Shown: piece after piece, positions 1-10,640 of the stretch | Layout: the number at the start of each line of letters is the position of its first letter | Numbering within the stretch: position 1 is the first letter of the stretch | Assembly: GCA_019096155.1 (NCBI GenBank) | Contig: JAHCVI010000001.1 | Span: forward strand, 3,844,001 to 3,908,000 | Length of the DNA: 64,000 nucleotides | Origin: Staphylotrichum longicolle | Taxonomy: Eukaryota > Ascomycota > Sordariomycetes > Sordariales > Chaetomiaceae | Direction of reading: 5' to 3' | Program-made: the position numbers and the translations under genes | Notes under the pieces: model-generated | Databases searched by the model: none | What the model saw: the letters and a program-made list of their open reading frames with translations, nothing else | What the model was told of the DNA's origin: nothing

Positions 1-66
1 GAGGTGGTTGGTGGTGCGGATGGGGAGGTTGTGCTGAGGTGCAAGGCCCGGTTTGTGGGTGCGTGA
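1..66 (+). CDS. possible 3' end of a gene entering from the left
   Basis: The first 66 bases form one open frame from the window edge to a TGA at 64-66, giving about 21 residues (ending CKARFVGA). They would be the C-terminus of a plus-strand gene whose body lies outside the window. Nothing in so short a tail names a family, and the open frame could be chance. Confidence 0.2.
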   Translation, partial: EVVGGADGEVVLRCKARFVGA

Positions 67-632
67 GAGGGTGGAATGGGGTGTGGAGGTCAGATGTGAG
101 GGTGTTGAGCGCATTGTTGAGAAGTAGGAATAATGTCTAATTAGGGGTGCTAGCGATATCAAAGCAGTTGGTTTCAGGTATACTCTGTTGCTCGTTGGAG
201 CTGTCATTGATATGGTCAAGTGTGAGCATTCCGCTTTATTGGTGTTGGCATTTAGTCTCCCGCCCGCTGGAAAAGTAGAAATATTCCTACAAAGAACAGC
301 TTCTGGCTTCGTAGACTCAATCTGTCTGTTGGATGTCACAAAGAAATGATGTTGCGCGAGTTGGTCACGAAGACATCTCGGCGGCCATGTAGACTTAAAT
401 CTAAGCGTAGACTTAGTACGATCACGTAGGACAGGTTGTGTGTCCTGCACAAAGCAGTAATCTTCACCCATTTGAGGCTGACCGTGCCCTACATCCCTTG
501 TCTGTGTATAAGTTGGCGGCTGTCCCTCGTCTCCCTGGGCCGGTGCTCCAAAGCTCAAAATTGATTCAACCAGATCATCGATATCACACTCAGCCTCGCC
601 AGACTCTAGTCGTTCTACATTCAACAACATTA
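67..632. other. intergenic stretch, no gene seen
   Basis: No frame with convincing coding character was found on either strand. The first part is G-rich and the rest is of mixed composition. It may hold the 3' UTR of the gene entering from the left and the promoter of the small ORF that follows. Confidence 0.4.
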
Positions 633-1067
633 ATGGAGGTGCATGTCATTTTCGACACAGCGAGGGACCTGCCCCTGGATGCTCAGGACAAACTAGCCAA
701 GGTCTTGATATCCAACTCGCTGCTCCGAGAGATCGACCCTGAACTCGGGCCCAGCATCTTCAATATTCCCGATACGAAGGAGGAGAAGGAGAGACTCTTT
801 GAGACTTTGGACGGTGTTTTGACCAGAGTCATGAAGGGGGTTGGCGAGCCAATCTTCATCGGATCCCGGGACCGATGGACCCGGGTCAAGAGTGAGGACT
901 TCACCCTCCGCCCGTCTCGCACAGAGCCCATCTCGGACGTCAGCTTCAAGATGACACGTAATGTACGGGTGAGCAATCCCAATACTTGGGATTGTTTCGA
1001 CGTGCATTGTGTGAGGATCGACGAGAATGGCACTTTGCATTGCATGGTGGTTCACACCCAGAGGTGA
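633..1067 (+). CDS. hypothetical protein, 144 residues
   Basis: I do not recognise this protein. The frame is open further upstream (to an ATG at 438), but the upstream part is Pro/Leu/His-rich and poor in coding character. The ATG at 633 starts a more natural sequence (MEVHVIFDTARDLPL) with acidic helical segments and no signal peptide or membrane segment. The C-terminal half (WTRVKSEDFTLRPS, then NVRVSNPNTWDCFDVHCV) looks like beta strands of a small soluble domain. An upstream exon cannot be excluded. No neighbour suggests a role. Confidence 0.4.
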   Translation: MEVHVIFDTARDLPLDAQDKLAKVLISNSLLREIDPELGPSIFNIPDTKEEKERLFETLDGVLTRVMKGVGEPIFIGSRDRWTRVKSEDFTLRPSRTEPISDVSFKMTRNVRVSNPNTWDCFDVHCVRIDENGTLHCMVVHTQR

Positions 1068-1311
1068 GACAAGCCTGGAGCTTACTCAACGAGGATGGAC
1101 TGGCTGGCCCAGTGGCTTGCGGGTGTGGAACGGGAGGGGGAGACGGGGAGAGGGAGAGAGGATGTTGCGACGGGATGAGCTCGGGTAATTCAGCAAGGAG
1201 ATATCAATGAAACTTTTTTTGAACACATTCCATGGTATTGATAGCTGGCTCAAACAACCCCTGCGCGCGCCATTTCTCTTCTTTTCCAATCTCCAAACTA
1301 AAGTATGCCTT

Positions 1312-2603
1312 TCAAACAACTAACCCAGCACCCTCAACACCCACCCCAATCTCCCTCACCCCCTCCAAATTTCCAGGTCCCTTCCTACCCCTTCCCACAC
1401 CCCACTCCTTATCCCCTTCCTCCCCACCAGCACGAACCCTCACCCCTTGCCTCCCGACCCCGCCAACCCTCACCTCACACCTCCCCCCCTCGGGCCAAAC
1501 AACCCCCCTCAACAACGGCCCTACCACGTTCAACAACCTCCTACACCCCCTCCACCCGCGACTGTAGTCCCGCAGTCCACGGGGGTGTGTGAGATGGCTC
1601 ATGGTCCAGCGGACGGTGTCGGCGAAGGCCTCGGCGGCATTGGTGCGGGCGTAGGAAGTGGGGAGGAAGCGCGTTTTGGCGAGGGCGGTTTGCCAGACGG
1701 GCGATTGGGAGAATGGTGTGATTTTTGCGGGTGTGTGAAAGGGGGAGGAGGTGTTCACGGGGGTGGTGGAGGTGGTGTTGGGGAAGTGGAGGGGGACTGG
1801 GGGTTGACGGGGACAGGGGAGAGAGGGGGAGAGGTAGTCGAGGATGTCTGTTGGGTGTCGAAATTGGTTAGTTAGGGGTTGGCTGTTAGAAAAGGGGTAG
1901 AGGTTACTGGGGCAACGACAGAAAAGGCGGGTGGGTTTATACGCACGGGCTGTCTCGTGGAAGATGACGCCAAGTTTTGAAGTCTGGATAATGAGTTTGG
2001 TTACCCATCATTTTGTCATTGTTTGGAGTGTACTCACATGATGGCATAAAGGTTAAAACGCCTGACTTTGGGCGAGAATAGGCAAAAGGCAGCCTTGTCG
2101 GGACAGTGCCGTTTGCGTGTGTAGTCCGCCCAATAATGACTGCGATGGAAATGTACTGACGGAGGCCAACCGGGACTTTGCCCAAAGTCTGAACAGAGTC
2201 AACTCGACGGAGAATTGTGAAGCGTGAAAGAGGCAGAGGTTCTCACATTGAGAATGTAGTACCACGACTCGTCAGCCCGCATGTGTCGGCAGACGGTCCA
2301 AGGTGCAGCGCAATCTCCATACCAGACCTCAACCGCCTCAAAGCGAGCCGGGTCAAAACCAGTGTGTTTAGCTTCGGCGATGCACCCCTGGGGAAGCCAG
2401 TCCGGACCCCAATGCTCATACTGCCAGGACACTAGCGGTAGATCTTGTTGCAAATCCTTTTCTTTCTTGGCTTCGGAAAAGGGCGGCTTGATGGCTGGTT
2501 TGTCGATCGTTGCTGCTCGGCGGCTCAGGGGGTGCAAGGAAAGGGCGAGTGCGGGCAAGACGGGGATGATGGCTAGCCCGCAGAGACAGGAAAAATAGCG
2601 CAT
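1312..2603 (-). CDS. secreted HExxH zinc metalloprotease-like protein (conidiation-specific protein 13-like)
   Basis: Read from the minus strand as four exons: 2603-2247, 2188-2038, 1983-1947 and 1847-1312, with introns of 58, 54 and 99 bp. The N-terminus is a signal peptide (MRYFSCLCGLAIIPVLPALA). A conserved block follows (GDCAAPWTVCRH, then LGKVPVGLRQYI), and the tiny third exon encodes GVIFHETA. Joining it to exon 4 gives HETAH-ILDYL, a zincin HExxH site split by the third intron. Further on, TNAAEAFAD could supply the third metal ligand. The layout resembles fungal secreted proteins often labelled conidiation-specific protein 13; I make that link from memory of the family. The exon 2 to exon 3 join does not keep frame with the visible splice sites, so that boundary is uncertain or carries an indel. 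The last ~60 residues are Gly/Arg-rich and read from a C-rich low-complexity tract, so the true C-terminus may be shorter. Confidence 0.6.
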
Positions 2604-3217
2604 GATGAGGAACTGTGCAATTGCGAGAGCAGAATCTGTTCAACAGTGCTGTTTTCTTCTGCGTGGTGGGACTCCAACTTTGCAGCCTTGGAATGCATAA
2701 CGAATTGCTGGATAGATATTTTGACGGGCCAGCCTGGTGCGGTGTTAACAGCGCGGTCGGCGCGGCATGGGACCAGGGACACAACGCTTTTCACAGTTGG
2801 CTGGGGAAGAGTGTTGGAAGGAGGAGGGGTTCTGCCGTCCACCATCGCAGTTGTTCTGGCAGCGGCAATAGAGCTACTAGAACACTCATTGGATATCAAT
2901 TGGCGCTGATAGAGGCCGCTTAAGGTACCGTAACCAGTAATTTCTAAACCCCGTTGGAGATGTTTTGTCACTGGGATTGAATCTGATACAGTTCGCGTGA
3001 TGTCGTCCCAAATGGTCACACTTGGAACGAAAAGGGAACAACAGCGCTGAACAGCGGGGCCGGGTGACTTTCATTATTGATTTACCCGTGCACTGAAAAG
3101 CCGGTCATTCACTATCAATATGTTTGTTGGTGATACATGAATGTATTGCCAATAACACTGGGAGTGAGTCGCTGTCCGATCCGCGGTGTCACACCCCACG
3201 CCCCTGGGTCCCCCAAG
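2604..3217. other. intergenic, presumed upstream region of the metalloprotease gene
   Basis: Open frames here overlap each other on both strands without family resemblance or splice-supported extension. The stretch just above 2603 should hold the promoter of the minus-strand metalloprotease-like gene. Confidence 0.4.
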
Positions 3218-3748
3218 TCAGAGAGTGACTCGCCGCCGACGTCCACCCTCCATGTTGTAGATTTCAGTCTCGTAGTCGAGCATGGTCTTTGATACGGTCC
3301 AGATTAGGCCCAGGGCGGCCTTGACGCATTGTTCTGTCGGTGTCGGATTGGGTACGGCACGCAAGGCCAACCGGGGCCCACGTACGAGGCAGCCTGCTTG
3401 TTTGAAGCATTCGCGCCGAGCAGCCGCTCTTGTTCTTTCATCAAGAAATGGGTCTGACTTGATGTGACGCATATGGCGACTGAGGCTGCCCAGATACCAA
3501 TCCAAGACTCGTTGGAGAGTGGCCAAGTCGCGTTCCCTGCCCCATGGGCCCACTCCCCAATGCCCAGCCACAACTCTTTTGAAGTTGTAGACGTGCATAT
3601 GTAAGAGAAGCACAGTGCAGACCAATGAATGGCTGTGCTCACTGGATACGTCCCGGTAAGGGTCAAGAAATGAGCCTAGAAAGCTGTGGGCGAGTGAGGC
3701 CAAGGTGAGTGCTGCAGGTATTCCGCGGAGAGAATTGTCAGCAATCAT
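3218..3748 (-). CDS. hypothetical protein, 176 residues
   Basis: An uninterrupted minus-strand frame with plausible amino-acid use. The first 40 residues are moderately hydrophobic (ALTLASLAHSFLGSFL) but lack a clean signal peptide. The middle has Trp/Gly and helical segments (VAGHWGVGPWGRERD, RVLDWYLGSLSRHM) and the C-terminus is basic (GGRRRRVTL). I recognise no family. It could be the last exon of a longer gene starting around 4.0 kb, but I could not find a clean splice joining the two frames. Confidence 0.35.
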   Translation of the reverse strand: MIADNSLRGIPAALTLASLAHSFLGSFLDPYRDVSSEHSHSLVCTVLLLHMHVYNFKRVVAGHWGVGPWGRERDLATLQRVLDWYLGSLSRHMRHIKSDPFLDERTRAAARRECFKQAGCLVRGPRLALRAVPNPTPTEQCVKAALGLIWTVSKTMLDYETEIYNMEGGRRRRVTL

Positions 3749-3786
3749 CGCTCGTAATACCGTCGTGTGTGCATTTTAATTCGAAC

Positions 3787-4062
3787 TCATGATTTTGGTG
3801 TAGGTTCGTCTGGCTCAAATCCATATTGGTAACGGAATTCCTCAAACTGGGAATGACCAGGGGCCGTGGAACGTAGATTTGGACGTGAAGACTTGCATGG
3901 TTTGGCACGACCGGAGCCGGAGAGCGGGATGGGAGGGAGGAGGCTGCCTACCTCAAACAGTTCGCGGTTGACAGATACATTCGGCTGTTGAGTGATCGGG
4001 GCAGGTAGGAGTCGGTTAAACATCACAATGGAAAGAACGGAGGGAGGATACCCCTGAATCAT
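3787..4062 (-). CDS. small hypothetical ORF, 91 residues
   Basis: A minus-strand frame rich in Pro and Ser, ending FEEFRYQYGFEPDEPTPKS. The C-terminal part looks protein-like, with an acidic/aromatic tail, but there is no known domain, signal peptide or membrane segment. It lies 38 bp upstream of the 3218-3748 frame on the same strand and may be an exon of the same gene. Confidence 0.22.
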   Translation of the reverse strand: MIQGYPPSVLSIVMFNRLLPAPITQQPNVSVNRELFEVGSLLPPIPLSGSGRAKPCKSSRPNLRSTAPGHSQFEEFRYQYGFEPDEPTPKS

Positions 4063-5206
4063 AGCCCACTTTCTGGACTCTATGATTACCTAGGCTTCTG
4101 ACTGGTAGATTCCCAAAGGCTATCAAAGTTAGAAAATAGTTTCTCGTCAATAACAAACGGTTGTGAAACAATGGGATTCTTGCTTTCAAACTTTTGACCA
4201 AAGGGGAAGAGTTTTGACTTTGCGAATGCTCCAGGATCACGGTGCAACCTTCACCTCGACACGTCTCCAAGTGTTAGGGCGAGGCGACATGGGCAGCAGA
4301 AACAAACAATCAAGAGAATGCCACGATACTCCTAGTACTTAGGCAGAATTCTGGTAAGAACAGGTGCTTAACAGCGTTTAAAGCCCGGATATCATATTGG
4401 AGGAGGAGTAGTCTCTACTTCAAGTCCCATGCGTCAAAGGCTGCCGAGAGAAGCACCGGTTGAGACGTCAGATATGTCGGTTTTTTGCTGTAATCCCAGG
4501 GAAAACGGTTGTGACGGGGGCAGTATACAAAGGCCATGATAATGGTCGGAGCCGAGTGGTTGTGGTCGTCGCGGGGTGCATGTAAACATTTTATGTCGGC
4601 TGCACATCCAGGTCTTGGTGTCCCAAAAGATGGTGACACAATGCTACCTCTTGGCGATGGTAATTCAACTCCGAAAGCGCGCCAATTGGGTCGTCCTCTG
4701 TTGGGTCTTTGAAGCGCGGCACTGATAATTTGCCGCACCCAACTTGGACGCCCTTCGCACTCAATCACCGCCCACACTTGCGACGTTGACCAAAACAGGC
4801 AATTGGAGGTCCGTCTCCGTACGTTACCCACTTCGGATCGGAGCGGATTCCGATGCCGTGGTCCGGGAGAAGCACCGGGGACACGCCGAGAAATAAGGTA
4901 CCGAGATGTTCGGCAATTGGCACCGGCAGTTAAAAGCACGGCGGCGGTAGTCTCAGTCACCTTCGACAGGACCGTCCAACATCACAAACAGGAAATGTTG
5001 TATCAAGGGGTTCAGTGCTGCAAATCGGATGACATGATTCATTTTACTGCCAATAAGGGAAGTCGGGGGAATGAGCCGCTGTTTCGAGATCGAGATGTGA
5101 TGATCCACTGACTGCAGCATACTTAAGCAAGCACATAATCTGCTTTGAAGCCCTCATCTTGTCCTTTATTGTGTAAGACTCTGAGATTCAACACATTCTC
5201 ATCATC
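4063..5206. other. intergenic, includes upstream region of the GH12 gene
   Basis: A 181-codon minus-strand frame at 4415-4960 is Arg/Pro/Ser-rich and has no recognisable domain, so I do not call it. The last few hundred bases should carry the promoter of the endoglucanase gene at 5207. Confidence 0.4.
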
Positions 5207-6065
5207 ATGAAGCTTCTTTTGCCCCTTTTCACCTCACTCGCCGCCGCAACGCCCCTGGCGTCCTTGAGCCCGAGACAGCAGGCAACGCTGTGCGATCAGT
5301 ACAGCTACTGGCAGGGCAATGGCTACGAGCTGAACAACAACAACTGGGGCAAATCCGCAGCAACGTCCGGGTCCCAGTGCACCTACGTCGATGGCAGTTC
5401 TGGCAACGGCGTCCAGTGGCATACGACATGGACCTGGCGCGGAGGAGAGAACAACGTGAAGAGCTACCCATACTCGGGCAGGCAGTTCTCCCGGGGTCGA
5501 AAGATCTCTTCCATCAACAGCATGCCGACTTCAGTCACTTGGTCCTACAGTACCACTGACATTCGTGCCAACGTCGCCTACGATGTCTTTACTGCAGCAG
5601 ACCCGAACCACGCGAACAGCGGCGGTGATTACGAGCTCATGATCTGGTAGCTCTCCCAGTGCTTGTTTCCGGAAAGGGCTAAGCTGATCTTTCTTTCAGG
5701 CTCGGCAGATTCGGCAACGTCTACCCCATCGGCTCCTCTACTGGAAGCGTGACCGTCGCTGGTCGTACCTGGGAGTTGTGGATCGGCTACAATGGAGCAA
5801 TGAAAGTCTACAGCTTCATCGCACCGAGCCCCGTCAACAATTTCAGTGCCGATGTCAAGGACTTCTTCAAGTACCTACAAAGCAACCAGAATTACCCAGC
5901 TAATGATCAGAATCTCATTGGTAAGCCCGTCTCCCTTACCGTGCAACAGACACATGGTGTTGCTTGTGAGTACTGACTTGTCCAGTCTTCCAAATCGGCA
6001 CGGAAGCCTTCACGGGTGGGCCAGCCACCTTCACGGTGTCCCAGTTCTCGGCAAACCTCTCTTGA
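5207..6065 (+). CDS. secreted GH12 endoglucanase / xyloglucanase
   Basis: Three exons (5207-5646, 5700-5920, 5986-6065) with GT-AG introns of 53 and 65 bp encode 246 residues, the usual length of a single-domain GH12 enzyme. Residues 1 to about 17 form a signal peptide. The beta-jelly-roll body has the family marks: LCDQYSYWQGNGYELNNNNWG near the N-terminus, DYELMIWLGRFG with the presumed nucleophile Glu143, and FQIGTEAFTGG with the presumed acid/base Glu227. Family knowledge says such enzymes cleave internal beta-1,4-glucosidic bonds in cellulose, mixed-linkage glucan or xyloglucan; the sequence alone does not show which. There is no cellulose-binding module. A GH51 arabinofuranosidase starts 936 bp downstream on the same strand, consistent with a plant-cell-wall role. 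Confidence 0.93.
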
Positions 6066-7001
6066 GCCAAGCTGGACGCAATGTCATGTGCTGCTTTGGT
6101 TAGGCCTCAGTCCTCAGGTCACCTTCTCCCATTGTGGGCTGTCAGGGAATGATCAAATGGTAGAAATCGCACAAACAAGCGCATCTATTCACACATGCAG
6201 CGCATGACTTTTGAGTCTGGCTCTGCTTTCTTTGATGCACGTCGTTGAGAAGATTCAGCTGCCCTGACGTGAAAGAGAAACACCAAAGATCATCCAAGAA
6301 TCTCGGCGTTGCTCCTCGTTAAAATAGAGAGGTCCATTCCAAACCTGCTTGGTTGGCCATGGATTTCCTGTGTCATTCTTGACTGCTCCAAGACGGGTGT
6401 TGCTGTTGTGAGACATATCAATCTTGAATCATTCGCCTTCGGCTTCAGCAGCTGGTTGGGCATGATTTGTGCGCTTGTAAGCCAGCATCGGCTAAATGAG
6501 GGACATGGCAGGCCAGGCCCAAACCGATCCGCCCATCTGCGGGGGAGTTACATTGGCCAGACACAACTTGCCAGAAACATTTGCCGTGGAGGGGAACTGC
6601 AGGGGAGGTCATGGAAAGTGGGAACCTCCAACTCGATCAAGCAAGGAAAGCGTGCGGGATACCACCTTGGCCCACAACGCCTCCCCAACGGTCTGCGGAA
6701 TGTGATGATGTTATCCCAGCCTGCCACGAGCCTCAACCCACCTCAGGGCGCAGCACGATCAACCTAATCGTTTACCCGTAATTGCTAAACGATTAGCGCC
6801 CGGGGCCCCAGGCCCAGGTTCCCGGTCCAAGGATATTAACCGTTCGACGGCGTCAGGATGCCTTTGTGTGGTAGTAGTCCGGCTTGTCGGGTGGCTATAA
6901 AGTGTTTCTGGCAATCCTGAGTTGGAAGCAGAAGGAAGAGGAGGTGTCGGTCGTTGCCTCATCAATTAGGTTGTTTTCGTATCCCATTCGGCTCAGGAAC
7001 C
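6066..7001. other. intergenic, promoter region of the GH51 gene
   Basis: No supported gene. A 3' UTR for the GH12 gene is expected at the left. Near the right end is a TATA-like box. Confidence 0.5.
6896..6901 (+). promoter_or_regulatory. TATA-like box upstream of the GH51 gene
   Basis: TATAAA in the context GGCTATAAAGTG lies about 100 bp upstream of the GH51 start codon at 7002, a normal distance for a fungal core promoter. Use as a promoter is inferred. Confidence 0.4.
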
Positions 7002-9459
7002 ATGAGGTTACTCCAGTCGGCCGTCGTGTCGGCCCTGGCCCTCGCTTCGTCATGCTCGGCCGTCGACTTGTTCGTCCGCGGCAGTGGCGGCAACAAGACC
7101 ACGAAGATGATGTACGGAATCATGCATGAGGTTCGTCTCTCACGCCGTACCTCTCACTCATTGGAGACGGTCGTACTTAGCTATCCGAACAGGACATCAA
7201 CAACTCCGGCGACGGCGGCATCTACGCTGAGCTCATCCAAAATCGCGCCTTTCAGGCGTCCGAGCAGTTTCCCGTCTCCCTGAATGCCTGGTCTGCAGTC
7301 AACGGTGCCAAGCTCTCCGTCAAGCAGCTTGACAAGCCCTTGTCGGTAGCCCTGCCAAACTCGCTCAACGTCGTCCCTGGCTCCAAGAAAAGCGGGTTTG
7401 CCAACGAGGGGTACTGGGGCATGGACGTCAAGGTTCAGAAGTATACCGGCTCCTTCTACGTCAAGGGCTCCTACTCTGGCCGCTTCACGGCATCTCTCCA
7501 GTCGAACCTGACCGGGGAGACGTTCGGTTCTGTCGACATTGTCTCCCGCAGCGTCGCCAATGAGTGGGTTCAGCACGAGTTCACGCTTGTGCCCAAGAAG
7601 GCTGCTCCTAACAGCAACAACACCTTTGCCATTACCTTTGATGCCTCGGTTAGCCTCCCAACAACTTGCTTGATCACGAGTCCCACGCTCACCTTTAACT
7701 CCAGGGTGTCAAACAGGGGTCGTTGGACTTCAACTTGATCAGCCTGTTCCCGCCGACGTACAAGAACCGGCCGAATGGTCTCCGAATTGATCTCATGGAG
7801 GCCATTGCCGAGCTCAACCCTGTGAGTGCCCAGTCTTTTGTCTACCCTATGAAGGCAAAAATGCCAATCAACTGACGCTAACGGGCCTCGTAGAAATTCT
7901 TCAGACTCCCCGGCGGCAACATGCTCGAGGGGTTGACCACCAAGTCGTGGTGGAAGTGGAACGAGACCATTGGTCCTCTCAAGGACCGCCCGGGCGTTGC
8001 TGGCGTGTGGAACTACCAGCTGACCACGGGGCTCGGTCTTGTCGAGTACATGCAGTGGTGCGACGACCTCAATCTGGAGCCTAGTAAGATTTCAGTTCCC
8101 TCCCGCTATCCACCCCTTTGCTTACCAGACCCTAGTCGTCGCCATTTGGTCCGGTCTTGCCCTGGACGGCAACTTCATCTCCGAGGCCGACCTCGAGCCC
8201 TACGTCCAGTCCGCTCTCGACGAGATTGAGTTCCTGACCGGCGATGTGCACACCAAATGGGGTGCCGTCCGTGCCTCGCTTGGCTACCCCAAGCCCTGGA
8301 AGGTGAACTACGTCGAGATCGGAAACGAGGACTGGCTTGCCGGGCGGCCGACTGGCTACGACTCGTACAAGCAGTATCGGTTCAAGAGGTTCTTTGACGC
8401 GTTTCAGAAGAAGTACCCCAAGATTCAGCTCATCGCCTCGCCCTCTGTCTTTGACGACATGGTCATCCCGGTCCCGGCTGCTGGCGACATGCACCCGTAC
8501 CTGACTCCGGACGGCTTTATCGAGGCGTTTAGCAAGTTTGATCACCTCACCAAGGACAATCTGACTTTGATCGGTAAGGCCACTCTTTCCCACCTGTCAT
8601 CGTGATTGAGGATTGTGAGACATCTGACTGTCGTGCAGGCGAGTATGCTGCCGTTCATCCCAACGGCGGAATTGACTGGAGCGGTGACCTCCAGCCGTGG
8701 CCCTGGTGGGGAGGTGCTGTCTCCGAGGCAATCTTCCTCATTGGCGCTGAGCGTAACTCGGACAGGGTTATCGGGGCTACTTATGTGAGTTATTGTGATC
8801 TCGATGGTAATATCTTCTCTTTCTTGCTGACTTAATTATTGCAGGCTCCGGGCCTGAGGAACTTGAACAGGTGGCAGTGGTCGATCACGCTGATGCAGCA
8901 CGCCGCTGATCCCGCCCTGACTACCAAGTCTGTCAGCTGGTACATTATGCACGTAAGTTCCCTCCCTGTCTAATGAGACGGCCCTCCCACCTTGTTGTCG
9001 GAAGAGTGGATATTGACGTGAGAAAACGGCCCAAAGCTCTTCGGCAAGCACCTCATCACCGAGACACTTCCGGTGAACGCAAACTTTGGCCCGCTGTACT
9101 ACGTCGCCGGCAAGAGTGACAAGGGCACGACCATCGTCAAGGGCGCCGTGTACAACACGACGGTGCCGGTGCCCGTCTCGCTGCAGCTCGAGGGCTACGA
9201 CAAGGGCGACAAGGCCACGTTGACGGTGCTCACCGGACCGGCGGACCCGTACGCCTACAACGACCCCTGGAAGCAGAACAACGTGGTCAAGGAGACGACG
9301 ACGACGCTGCAGGCCGGCAAGGACGGCACCTTCTCGTTCACTCTGCCGCAGCTTAGCGTTGCCGTTCTGGAGACGGAGAGGTCGGGGAAGGGGAAGGGCA
9401 AAGGGAAGGGAAAGAGCAAGCGCGCAAAGGTCAGGATGGTTGATGGACAGGGCCAGTAA
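7002..9459 (+). CDS. secreted GH51 alpha-L-arabinofuranosidase
   Basis: Eight exons (7002-7130, 7193-7648, 7705-7821, 7894-8083, 8136-8573, 8639-8784, 8845-8952, 9037-9459) joined by seven GT-AG introns of 52-84 bp give 668 residues in one frame. The signal peptide is MRLLQSAVVSALALASSCSA. A beta-sandwich/CBM-like N-terminal part precedes the TIM barrel. The GH51 landmarks are FFRLPGGNMLEG, NYVEIGNEDW with acid/base Glu362, and LIGEYAAVHPNG with nucleophile Glu445. The enzyme should release terminal arabinose from arabinoxylan or arabinan outside the cell. Unusual is the C-terminus after the last sandwich strand: a Gly-Lys repeat followed by KSKRAKVRMVD, a strongly basic tail not typical of the family. 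The TATA box at 6896 supports the start. Confidence 0.95.
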
Positions 9460-9665
9460 CTCTCGGGTAGCGAGAGCAATGAAGAGCGGGGGTGGTATTT
9501 AGTGTCTTGATTAGATTGAAGGAGTTGAGTGTCCCAGACTTCAAGCTGAATAGATGTCGACATTGATGGTGATTTTAAGGGCACGATACTTGAGATTATC
9601 TAATTTAAAAACGAATGTCTAAGATATCAAAGGAAATGGTTGTACAATGAAGGTCGTCGTCAGGT

Positions 9666-10640
9666 CTAGTTCGATTTGTTGACATTATAGTTCTCCTCCA
9701 GCCACGCCCCCAGATCCTTCAACCCTGGATGCACCTTCTTCAGCTCAGGGATATCCGAGGCAAAGCCCTCCTTCTCGAAAAAGTTGAACATGGTGCCCAT
9801 CTCCTCCGACATCCACAGTACGAACCTCGCGATGAAGCCCCAGGTCATGGGGGGCGGCGAGCCCGTCTTCTGCTTGAACACGGCGACCATCTGGTCGTAC
9901 GTGAGCGAGTCGCCGGCCAGCGTGATGGCCTGCCCCGCGTACCGGTCCGCCTGCTCGAACGCCTTGGCGGCGAAGACGCCGATGTCGTCGGTGGCGACGA
10001 GCTGCAGCGGGCGCGACTTGATCACCAGCTTCCACGACGTGGCGAAGATCTTGGCGACGAAGCCGTCGGCAAAGTTCTCCATGAAGCCCACGGGGCGGAG
10101 AATGGTCCACGTCATGTCGGTGCCCTTGGACTTGTTGATGAGGTGGTGTTCAATGTTGTGCTTGCTGACAAAGTGGGGAACGTTTGTCGGGTTGTTGATG
10201 GAAGTTTCGCCGTGGCGATCGACGGAGGTGTAGACGAAGTGCTTGACGCCGTGCTTGATGGCCGAATCGACGAGGGCCTGGCCCTGCTTTTGCTCGATGA
10301 TGGGTCCGGTTTTATTCATGGCAAATGTCTGCATCTTGTTAGTTGTCTTTTTTGGCAGGAGGACTTCTCAGTAGGCGGCACATACCTGAACACTAAAGAC
10401 GCCCCAGATGGGATGGGATGTGGCCTGTTCGGCGGCCTTGAAGATGGCCTCGGTGTCGTTAAGGTCGCCTTGGACGAGGGTGATGTCGGACGACTTGGCC
10501 GCCAATCGCTTTGCCGACGGAGAGTTGGTGTCTCGGGTCACGGCCAGGATGCGGAAGCCAGCCTTGTCGGCCAGCAGTGCTTTGATCACAGCGCCGCCTT
10601 GCTTGCCTGTGGCGCCGGTGACGAGGATGGCTCGGTTCAT
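9666..10640 (-). CDS. NmrA-like NAD(P)-binding oxidoreductase / regulator
   Basis: Two exons (10640-10386 and 10328-9666) around a 57-bp intron give 305 residues. The N-terminus MNRAILVTGATGKQGGAVIK is a Rossmann nucleotide-binding loop (GATGxxGG). The body follows NmrA-like/atypical short-chain dehydrogenase proteins: DLNDTEAIFKAAE, GVKHFVYTSVDRHG, and WTILRPVGFMENFADGF. There is no signal peptide, so it should be cytosolic or nuclear. Family members sense NAD(P) redox state or act as isoflavone-reductase-like enzymes; the sequence does not decide between these. It is convergent with the GH51 gene (stops about 200 bp apart) and shows no functional link to it. Confidence 0.9.

Noticed and set aside
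1312..1600. C-rich tract considered as telomere-like or satellite repeat
   Set aside because: No regular unit; it is irregular low-complexity sequence at the 3' end of the metalloprotease-like gene.
4415..4960. 181-codon minus-strand frame between the unknown ORFs and the GH12 gene
   Set aside because: Arg/Ser/Pro-rich, no domain or signal peptide, no splice continuation; consistent with chance.
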